The translations under genes were made by a program, and so were the position numbers. Below the pieces are notes generated by a model. It was not told where the DNA came from, made no database searches, and worked only from the letters and a program-made list of their open reading frames with translations. This document shows positions 36,472 through 46,700 of a stretch of 64,000 nucleotides of DNA, piece after piece. Origin of the DNA: Coccinella septempunctata (taxonomy: Eukaryota > Arthropoda > Insecta > Coleoptera > Coccinellidae); NCBI RefSeq assembly GCF_907165205.1, contig NC_058189.1:53346270-53410269 (forward strand). The letters are read 5' to 3'. Positions within the stretch are counted from its first letter, which is position 1. The number at the start of each line of letters is the position of its first letter.

Positions 36472-36794
36472 TGAAATTAGCAGTGATTTGCTACGTTATC
36501 ACTCAGCGGTTTCTTCAATTATTTTTTCAGTGAAATTATAAAAAATAAAGTGAAAAAACAACTTACCCCACAATTTCTACGCTCACAACACAGTTAGTAG
36601 AAATTTTGAAGAGTTAGTGATTAAGATTACCCAATAATTAATAGGAAACAATTAATAATTCTGGAAGAGCTGTCACTCGTTGAACGGTTAACCTCTGTTT
36701 TTCATATATCATTGCAGGTTATTCAATGATCATATCTACATACATCATCTACGTGAACGGGTACATAAAAGTACAAACCATTGAACTATGTATG

Positions 36795-37795
36795 TCATTG
36801 GCACAAACTAAGATGTCTAAAACTCTGGTGTATTCACTGATTCGATTTTGTTTTTAATTTCGTGGGGATATGGGATCAATTTCGTTCTTTCCACTGTAGG
36901 TAGCGCTGTTTAGAATTTGACAGAGCATTGTCATTTGATATTAGGAAATAATTTGAATACTTTCCTACGACGTACGAATATGTGTATTTATAAGCGATTA
37001 TTGGTATGTGAAAATGTATAAGTTTCGAGAAAGAGGTGTAGAACATTAAATCATTCAACATGTCGTTCAGTAAGTTCAGTTTTCTGTATGGACAATCAAG
37101 AACTACAGCTAAGAATTCGGTGTTGTTGGAATTTGAAGCAGAACTAAATCAGATGAATGAACATTCGGGACCGATATAGCTAAGTTTTATGGAAACTTCA
37201 GCAATATTTCAAAGAAACTGTATTGGAAATACGTAATGTGAATTGTGAGCATGTATTGAGAATCAGAGATACATAAATCTATTCGAGTCTGTTACTTCAA
37301 ATATTCTTCCTGAGTAGATATAGTGAGAATTCCCTTTCTGTCATCTGAATATATTGGATATTTGACCTATCAACTGTGTTTTATTAAAATCATATTGAAT
37401 TACCCCCTCACGAATTCAAGTTGTCAAACGGAAATTATCTTGAAGAAGGACAGTAAATCCTCCTTCGAACCCTTATTCAGTAGTGTTGAAATATTGACAG
37501 ATTTGTTTTTACAACGAAAAACTGTAAATCACAAATATTCCTTAACAGCTCTGACAACATGGGCCGGTTCATATTTTGAACTCGTTGATCGACATTCGAT
37601 ATCAACGCTAAACAAAATAAAACGGGAGATCATTGGACTTGCTTTGGTAGAACAAGGATAGAACGAAGCAAATGACATGGTGGCGCCGCCACGAAACTGA
37701 TCCCATATCCCCGATTTTCTGAAATGTTGATGCTTGCAAAAAGTGACAAGTGCACACACCAGTGTTTTAGACATCTTAGCACAAACACACAAATA
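36795..37795. repeat. Inverted repeat with ATGTCTAAAAC blocks
   Basis: The left arm (about 36797-36895) carries GCACAAACTAAGATGTCTAA and GGGGATATGGGATCAATTTC. The right arm (about 37680-37790) carries the complements, each about 100 bp with gaps. Both arms start a short frame MSKTLV. The roughly 780-bp centre has only small unassigned frames, for example 37323-37661. It may be an unknown non-autonomous element or an inverted gene fragment. Confidence 0.5.
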
Positions 37796-38479
37796 TATGT
37801 CATTCGTGATGCTATTATGTTACCATTTGTATTTTACCAAAGAGTTTGTGACATTTTCAGAATAGGAATAAAAATTTAAACTGAATTATACTTTTTTATC
37901 ATCATATTTTTTTCGAATTGAGGTTTTATTATGTGGTGGTTGGAAATACATAATATATTACCTATGTACTGTTCTCTTAAGCACCTTCAACCCAAATTTT
38001 TAATATAGGTACCTAATTCCTTCCTGTTAGTTCCTTACCGGTTATTTTACAGAATATAAATGTAAAAATTTCATCTGAACGTTGATGATTCGTTCTAACT
38101 TATAGAAGGTAAATGATATAGTAATAATTTGTTATACTATTGAGATTTTAAGAATAAATAGAGTCTCAACCAAACTTAACAACAAAAGTTGATTGAAAAT
38201 CCTTGGAATCCAAAAACAATTCTTAATAATACCAACCTAAAAGAAGCCCCCACATTTTCGGTGAAATCATCTACCTCTCCAATATCCAATATATTATGGG
38301 AAAATTTTAAATTATGGATCTACTGCTACTGGTAAATTAAAGGTTTTTTTTATCCCTAATGATGACAAGTAAAAAGAAGACACATGTCAGAACGCGAAGC
38401 ATTTGAACTCCTCGTCGAAAGTTGATGATATTGCATTAATTCTTTTTTACTCTTCAGAAAGTTGCTTTTGAAATATATA

Positions 38480-39214
38480 CAGGGTGGGCTTTTTAAAACG
38501 AAACAGGCGAGATAACGGGCGGATTAAATTTATTTCGAAAAAATGCTCGGACAATTCGATTTTTGTTTCGAGGGGGACAACTTTTGAGGTCAACTATATC
38601 GCTTCAACCCTTAGTGTTAGAACAACAACCCCTAAATTTTGAATAGGAAAGATAGGATAAGTGATACCTCATCAGAAAGGCCTTTTTATTCTGAATTCAG
38701 CGTATTAATTTTTTTTTCATTTATTGCATTCGTTTTCGAGATATTTCATTTTGAATTTCGTACAGTACCAGTCATTCCGCTAACCATGCTATGTGAAATC
38801 ATCAATTATTTGACTAATTCATTCTGTGGTTACGATAGTAACCGTTAATTGTCAACATTAGACAACGAAATAATTATTATTGGTAATTACTTTCTTCAAC
38901 AATTGAGGTGGTTACAGATCTGAAGTAGTGATCCAAAAATTTTCATTCAAAATAGGTTGGTGGTGTAAGGATCAAAAGTAAGCAGGAGAATGATACTCTG
39001 TCAGTTCGCCGACGTTTCGGAAATGTATTTTTCCATCTTCAGGGCTCTACAGAAGTTATGAGAAGACATCTTCTCATGGAAAAATACATTTCCGAAACGT
39101 GGGCGAACTGACAGAGTATCATTCTCCTGCTTACATTTGATCCTTACAGTACACCACCAACCTATTTTGAATTAAGGTGATTGTCTCGTCTGTTTCGTTA
39201 AAAAGCCCACCCTA
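38480..39214. mobile_element. MITE, GGGTGGGCTTTTT ends, with palindromic insert
   Basis: It begins CAGGGTGGGCTTTTTAAAAC and ends with the complement AAAAAGCCCACCCTA, with TA at both borders. It is inserted at the left edge of the GGGTGAGTC-family remnant and is absent from the paralogous site at about 405. The loop contains the separate palindrome at 38945-39171. Confidence 0.7.
38945..39171. repeat. Palindrome with hammerhead-like motif, Penelope-type fragment
   Basis: Arms of about 90 bp (38945-39035 and 39077-39171) are near-perfect inverted copies, including AGCAGGAGAATGATACTCTG and its complement. The left arm, read on the minus strand, contains CTGAAGATGGAAA...TTTCCGAAACG, the same order of elements as in the Penelope-like arms. 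It is probably a pair of inverted pseudo-LTR fragments from a different Penelope-like family. Confidence 0.5.
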
Positions 39215-39329
39215 TATAAAGGGTTAGTCTTCAACTCGTACAAATTTTTTTACAGTAGATTCTTGAGATCAGTTTTCAGAATCGTCTCGGTTCAAAAGAT
39301 ACAGTCCATAAAAAAATATTATTTTTCTA

Positions 39330-39985
39330 CAAACGTCAAAAAATGACAAGGTTCGCGCATTGACAACAATATGCGAAGTGACCCTTTTTTTCATTTTCCT
39401 TCGTTACCATGACACCGTGCGCGAAGTAGTGTGCGAAATACTTACTTCGCAAACTGCATGTAAACTATATGGGATTTTTATATCTTAACCTTTTTGTTCC
39501 TCAATCAAGCAAAAATCCAAGAAATCATTCATTTATTAATGTATGACAATAATTAAGGCTTTCAAATTGTGAGAAAATTTAACACTACCTAATTTTATTT
39601 ATTATTCACAATGTTAACATTAATGGTGCAGCCAGTGCACGAACCAATAATTAGGTATTCCTAAACCAGATAACTCAAATTCAGCTCGTGATATCGTAGA
39701 TTTAGGAGTTGGATAAGACTATCCATTTTTGATTTGCAAGCAACTGGCGTAGAGGTGACAGCACTTGATCCTGAAATTTCAATACTCTTTTTCATATTAA
39801 GCTAAGCATGTTTCTTATTTCAGAATAATATTTTTGACGTTTGTAGAAAAAATTTTGTTTGCATCTCATGCGCGAAATACTTTGGTGATCTCGACTATTT
39901 TTTTTAACTCGGCAGCGCCTCGTTAAAAAAAATCAGTTCTCGATCACCAAAGTAGCATTTCGCGCACTAGATACAAAAATAACTA
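39330..39985. mobile_element. Small TIR element, absent from the paralogous site
   Basis: CTACAAACGTCAAAAAATGA (39331) and TATTTTTGACGTTTGTAG (39830) are inverted. A second dyad follows, with GCGCGAAATACTTTGGTGATC (39871) against GATCACCAAAGTAGCATTTC (39945). The region interrupts the GGGTGAGTC-type remnant, whose sequence resumes at about 39986. There is no coding frame. It may be one element or two adjacent ones. Confidence 0.5.
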
Positions 39986-40725
39986 TTTTTTCATGGTAAG
40001 AGAAAAAAGTGTTTCTTTTGACCTCAAGAATCTTAAGACTCACTCTGTATAATTGGCAAGTGGTGCTTAGGGGATGGAGAACAGGTATTAATTGGAAATT
40101 TTAAAACGAAAATCTATCAGTCCATGCATTTTTTTCACAACCATTTTATTGAATATATCTCTCACTTTTAGGAAACACTGTTAAAGCATCCTTTTATAGG
40201 TATAATAAACTTCTAAAATAACAAACGATAAAAATCATTAAAAATAAAATCTCGCACCTAATAGAAACGTGAAAACTCTCCTTAAATAAGACATTATCAC
40301 TTAATCCGTTTGGATAGAATTTAAAAATTGAAATTATCAACCCCTGTATAAACACTTTTCAAAACGAACTACCAACAACCAGAATCAGAACTACCAATGA
40401 AAAACAAGTAGAACCTCGTAGATAAAACTGATGAAATTGTTGAAACAATTTGAAAAGGAAGTGTCCTTCCATACTTACAAGTTTCGAAATTAATAATCTA
40501 TTCTCAAATTTTATAGTACTGGAACTTCAGTCTAACTTTTTTTTGAAATCAACAAGTTCAACCTGATAATTCAAAATCAGCCAATCAGTAACAAAAAGGT
40601 CTCAAATCAACAACGCATTTCGTTTAAAAAAATCTACCTTCCTGTTATGTTGCCATGGAAAATATATAGCGGTCGATTCAGTTAGACCAAAACTGTAAAT
40701 CAGTTTAATTTTCGTTCTTAAAAAC

Positions 40726-43700
40726 TCAGACGAGTTGATATTGTGCAGGCTCACTGTCGGTGAATAAATAAAGCTGCAAATAACTACAATTGATGGGGCC
40801 CAATACGACATTAAAATTATATATCAGGGACCTATGCTCGATGTTCCTATCCGGAAAAGTGTTGTTGTTCTTACTGCACTCCCCCACGGTGAAATCGGCG
40901 AAAAATTGTGAGACCCTCCTGTTGTACAAGTCATGCGGAATCATCAGCCTCTCCTGGAACTCGAATTTTGATTTTTCCGGGTGAAACTGAAATCCGTAAA
41001 ATGGATATTTCTTGTGCTCCATGATGGATATGAATTTTTTTCCGTGAATATCATCATTTCTCGTCACAATCCGCCAGATGTCAGTGAGGTTATTATCATT
41101 GAGAACTTCGTCGGTCAAACAGTACTTGTGGTAGTTATAGGTTACGTTCTTATCCCTCAAATCTGACAGGATCTCTTTTGGTGTATCCTTGAAAACCCTG
41201 CTTTCACTGTAATCTGAAAAAATAATATAGAGAATTTGGACTGCTGCTTGGTTAATTACATGTTGAAAAGTATATATTCTCTTAATCTGACAATTTAAGC
41301 GTGTCGAAAATGTCTGGGAGGGCGCCAAAGTTGCAAAGAAAAACGTCACGTGTACATTAGCCAGAGCGGTGGCGCTTTTTTCTTATTTTGAAGCTAATGA
41401 TCCAAGAACAACGGAAAATATATAATCTGACAGTTTAAGCTATCCGAAACAATAAAAATTGGCCATAAAGGTAACAAAAATCAATTTTTCTTAATTATCT
41501 CCTCCCCTGGGCTTCAAATCTTTTTCGCATTCATTATAAAAGTTGTAGAGCATATCATTTTTTACAAATTTTGTCCCAAGCAATTTTTACTACGTTCAAA
41601 CGTTTATGAGATATATGGCGATTAATGCGAGGTGTTTAGCGATACATGCTGAAGCGAAAATTCACTCGTTGGAAAATAGTACATTCTAAGGTTCAGTCAC
41701 AGACAACGCTAAAATTTACGTGACTAATTTCGAAATTGTCATCATAGAAATACCTTGTCATTTTGACAATTGTAGATTAGACTGGGATTCTACATTGACC
41801 TTGCCCTTTCGCATGTGTGGCTAAGCTTCTCGCCCTTATTGCCCTCTAACTCGAGAACGGTTAAGTGTATGTAAAATTGCTTCAGACAAAAGTTGTGTAG
41901 AATTTTATTATCTACAACTTTCATAATGAATACAAAAACGATTAGAGGTACAGGGAGGGAAATATTCGAAAAAAAGGGATTTTTATCATCTTCAAAGTGT
42001 CAGATTAATAAAACCCCCCTGATTAGTGTCAGATTAATGGGTCAACACGTCTATAACACCCAGATTAACCATCTGTATGAAAATCTGACACGCTCGAGTA
42101 TGTACAGGGTGGGCAAATTTCGATGTTTTAGCACTACAGTTTTTAAACCAGAGGAGATACACAAAATCTGATACCCCATTCTCGTTCTTTTTTTCTGAGA
42201 AACTAACAATAGTAGTAGTCATTTTTGGCTACTTTCTTTTGTTTTCGACTTATAAGCAAAGAGTGGAAAAATGGCGATATCGAAATAAATTTATATCTCC
42301 GCTAATATTGATGATAGAGCTCTGAAATTGAAACATTATACAGGCACTTTTTTACGTAGAATCCAGTGGCGTGCTCGCCTTTTTAGCAGGATTTTTAATT
42401 ACGAAGCTATGACCCAAAGTTATGTTTTTTTAAATGGGAACACTAGTTTTCTGTGCAATTTTTTGAAAGCTTAATTTTTACTGATTTCAAAAATATATAA
42501 CATCATATGGTTTGTATCACTATAAATAATAGAAAATGGTCAAAAACCTTTTTTCTCAATATTTCTATGGTTTCAACTTTTGATGAGCGTAGAAAAAGAG
42601 CATCGTATGATTACCAGTGTCTCTTTCTATAAGTCCTTTCATTATTATGAAAATTCATGAAATATATCTTGATTCAACTTTTGTGAAAATTGGTAAAAAG
42701 CATAGAAAGAATAACATTGCCGGAAGGAGACTGCTTTTGTTATAGGAAACTCTATTTTTCTGCGCTCGTCAAAAGTTGAAACCATAGAAATATTGGGAAA
42801 AAGTGTTTTTGACCATTTTCTATTATTTATATTGATACAAACCATATGATGTTATATATTTTTGAAATCAGTAAAAATTAAACTTTCAAAAAATTGCACA
42901 GAAAACTAGTGTTCCCATTTAAAAAAACATAACTTTGGGTCATAGCTTCGTAGTTAAAAATCCTGCTAAAAAGGCGAGCACGCCACTGGATTCTACGTAA
43001 AAAAGTGCCTGTATAATGTATCAATTTCAAAGCTCTATCATCAGTATTAGCGGAGATATAAATTTATTTCGATATCGCCATTTTTCCAATTTTTGCTTAT
43101 AACTCGAAAACAAAAGAAAGTGGCCAAAAATCACTACTACTATTTTAAGTTTCTCAGAAAAAGAGAACGAGAATGGGGTATCAGATTTTGTCTATCTCCT
43201 CTGGTTTAAAAGCTGTAGTGCTGAAACATCGAAATTTGCCCACCCTGTACAAGTAAAAATTTTTTTTTCATTTTCAAAGGACCGCTGTGACCTTGCGTCA
43301 CGTCTGAATGAATTCATTATCAGAGACACGTAGGGCATATACAGTATCTTAATCTGACACGCTCGAGTACGTACACCTGACTTTTTTTTTACATCTTTGA
43401 GACCCTGCAGACGCTTTCCCCACCGCTAAAAGTGCATACATCATAAAACCTTTTTTTCTTTCTACCATCTGATTTTCGAGATCCGCTAGGTCTCCACGAC
43501 GCTCGAGTAAATCCCGATTTAGCATCGTGGCCTCCCCAACTATTTAGCTTAATACACTGGGAAAATAAAAAATAAAAATATTTGTTTTTGTTAATCTTCG
43601 AAATAGTATAGCTTTTCTGGGGATAGGTTTCTCAAAACATTTCATAACTAAAACCCACTTCAATTTACACCACAGAATCACCCCTTACATTTCTCGGTGT

Positions 43701-46700
43701 TATTCAGATACACCCTGAAAGCTTCCGTTTTCGAAATAGTCTGATGATGAAATGAAATTAATTCCCTCAATATTTCTGTTCTTTTTCGAAAATGTTTACA
43801 TTCATCGAATTTTGGGCCTGCTTGAAATGAATTACAACAAATGAATCAGATCAAGTCAGTGGCGCGAAATAAGGGGAAAGGCGTCGATGAAATGCCCTTA
43901 TTACAAATTAATACAATATAAAATCATCATTTTGTAATTTTCTCAATATTTCTCACGAGAAACCTACTTGGGTCGAATTCCAATGGGAGCGACACCTTCA
44001 TGGCGTCACAACCAATTCGAATGTCCTTTCCACCAGCTGAGGCAAATGCTAATACCTGCATTCCTAAACAAATTCCAATCAGAGGGTAATAGATTCCCCT
44101 ATCATTGAGCTCCTCGGCTAACCGAAATATTATCTTAGCCGCTTCTGCATAGCCCTTCGATTCATTGAAGTAAGTTGCTCCTCCTGGAAACAGCATTCTG
44201 AAAAAATTCAATCTCTAACATACGGGTAATAAAGATATATCGAAAACTTATGATGAAGCTCAACTGAGCAATGGATTTTACAGCTGAGGCTCTAAAAACA
44301 TAGTATAAATACAATACTACAGAGTAAGTAATACTACACCATTTCCAGTTGTAATTCAGAAAGCATCAATTGAAATTCAGATTAATAAAGTTTATTTCAG
44401 TCAATTGTACACTGCGCAAAAAAATTAACGCACATTCTGAAAATCTCAATTTTAATGAAAGTTAACTCTTCATTGATTTATAACTTATTTTTTATGTTCT
44501 CTCGGGAAGGTTTTGAAGGAAACAAGACACATTAGATGGAAGAAAAATTCAGGATTTCACCGAATCTTATGTGAAAGAAGAGAAATGAAAAATTTTCAAA
44601 ATACTGAAATGCTGATAAGTGATTTAATACTTGGTATTTCCACCCCTTTCGTTAATTACAGCTCGGCAAGGACGGTTCATACTCAAAATGAGTGATCTTA
44701 AAATTTTCTGATCTAATCCTTCCCAAATTTCTCCGAGTTGGATTCCTAAGTCATTAAGAGTAGCTGGATAATTTTCTGAACTTCTCAGCCTTCCATTGAG
44801 GTTGTCCCAAACCTGCTCAATCGGATTGAGATCTTGACTTCTTGCTGGCCATTCCATTCGAGAGACTTCAACCTCTTCAAGGTACTCCTGAACGATGCGC
44901 GCACGATGGGGTCTGGCATTATCGTCCATAAAAATGAAATTTTCACCAATGTATGGGGCAAATGGCACTACATGCTCTTCAAGAATGTTCCTTATATACT
45001 TATCAGCATTCATAGCTCCATTATCAACGACCACTAGGTCTGTGCGAGCAGTCAAAGATATTCCACCCCATACCATAATCGATCCTCCACCGAAACCAGT
45101 AGTATTCAGGAAATTGCACTGAGCATATCTTTCATGTGGACGTCTGTATACAAGGGAACGTCTATCACAATGGTAGAGGCAGAATCTAGACTCATCTGTG
45201 AAGAGAACTCTTTCCCAATCGGCCTCTTCCCAATGGATATGCTCTCTCGCAAAATCCAAACGCGCCCTTCGATGGGCTGAGGTAAGAGCTGGGCCTCTTG
45301 CCGCGACACGAGGCCTTAAATCTTATTCTCTGAGGCGATTTCTTATTGTCTGAGTGCTTATTTACACCTCATGAGTTTGCTCAAGCTGAATTTGAAGGAG
45401 GCGAGCGGTTGCAAACCGTTGTCCCAACGAAGAAACTCTCAAGTAACGTTCTTGAATGGCAGTTGTTACCCGTGGTCTACCCTGTCCTGGTCTTCGGACA
45501 TTCATACCTGTCTCCCTGAATCGCTGCAACATTCTGGACACACTTGTATGGGAAACTCCAATCCTTTCTGCAATTCTTGTGTATGTCCACCCTTCTTCTC
45601 GCAAAACTACCGCTTGGGCACATTCCTCTTGGGTCAAATTGCGTGTTTCGCGTTGCATAGCGATCGAGTGTAGAAAATCAAACGAAAGAAAAACTATTGT
45701 TCACTAGAATTGATCGAGAACAACTGATTTTAGAATGGAGCCAATACATTCAAAATCTGATAATATCATCTTTTTTTATTCCTGCTGGGAAAAAACATCT
45801 GTATTGAAGAAAACCGTTGAAAGTGGATAGATAACATTTGCATGCATAATTCTGATGAAAATAATTATCATTGAGAACACCCTCAGTTGTAGAATAAATT
45901 TGAGATTTCCATAATGTGCGTTAATTTTTTTGCGCAGTGTATTTCAGATTAGTCAATTCACTCACTTGTATTATCAAATGTGATTCAGATTCTGATGATC
46001 AAAATTGAAGAAAACTCAAAAGGAAAAAAGTACAAAAATCAAGGGGTTGTGCTCACCCCCGTTAGGGAATTGAAGTTACAGGGATGAAAAAAGCAGAAAA
46101 GATGTTCCCCTCGAATGAGAAATTGACGGGTCCGAGCAGTTTTCCACATTTTTATTTTGAAGTCGGAAAATCAGGTTTTACGTTTTCGTTGGACCATTCT
46201 GTTTTTTACATGATCAATGAATGGATGTAACTGCAAATATCGCTGCTTCATTTTTTCCAATAATAATCTTACATTCGAAATTACACTCACCCATTTGTGA
46301 ACCTGACAACCCTCTCATAATACTCCAAACTTTGGCCTATCCTAAAAAGTAAAAATTAGCATTATCTCTTAAATATTCACAAATGATTCTTCATAATTCC
46401 AAAAATAATGAAATTAAAATTTCATGCATATTCAATAACTGTCAATTACTTTGAAATGACTCAAGAGAGAATTCGAATCAATGTAGAATTTAAAAATTTA
46501 TTTGAAATAGTTGAAATATATAACCAAACTAGATTTAAGTGTTTTTGGTAGGAGCGAAACATCGCAAAGCTTAGAATATTTTAGATCAATAGAACAGATG
46601 TAAGTATCAATGTAACCAATATATTTTAGGAACAAATTCGATTCTATCTCCCATAACGTTTTATAGGCCAGCCATCTTGGGACACCCTGTATATGTTGCA

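Larger units (their letters stand above)
30844..36704 (-). mobile_element. Full-length non-LTR retrotransposon (I/LOA-like LINE)
   Basis: It is 5861 bp long, flanked by a 10-bp direct repeat TATATCATTG (30834-30843 and 36705-36714). The 3' end on the minus strand finishes in a (GAA)n tail, seen on the plus strand as CTTCTTCTTC at about 30846-30864. It carries ORF1 with three zinc knuckles and ORF2 with AP endonuclease, reverse transcriptase, RNase H and a C-terminal zinc-binding motif. The RNase H domain places it nearer the I/LOA group than Jockey or R1 (inference). It lies 86 bp after the CYP4 stop codon, in the opposite orientation. Confidence 0.9.
38160..45940. repeat. Segmental duplication, copy B (intact GGH side)
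   Basis: This is the partner of 80-7097. It carries GGH exons 3 and 4 in intact form and the shared Tc1-like element at its right limit. Upstream of that element this copy continues into GGH exons 2 and 1, which are absent from copy A. The insertions at 38480-39214, 39330-39985 and 41250-43549 are private to this copy. Confidence 0.85.
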
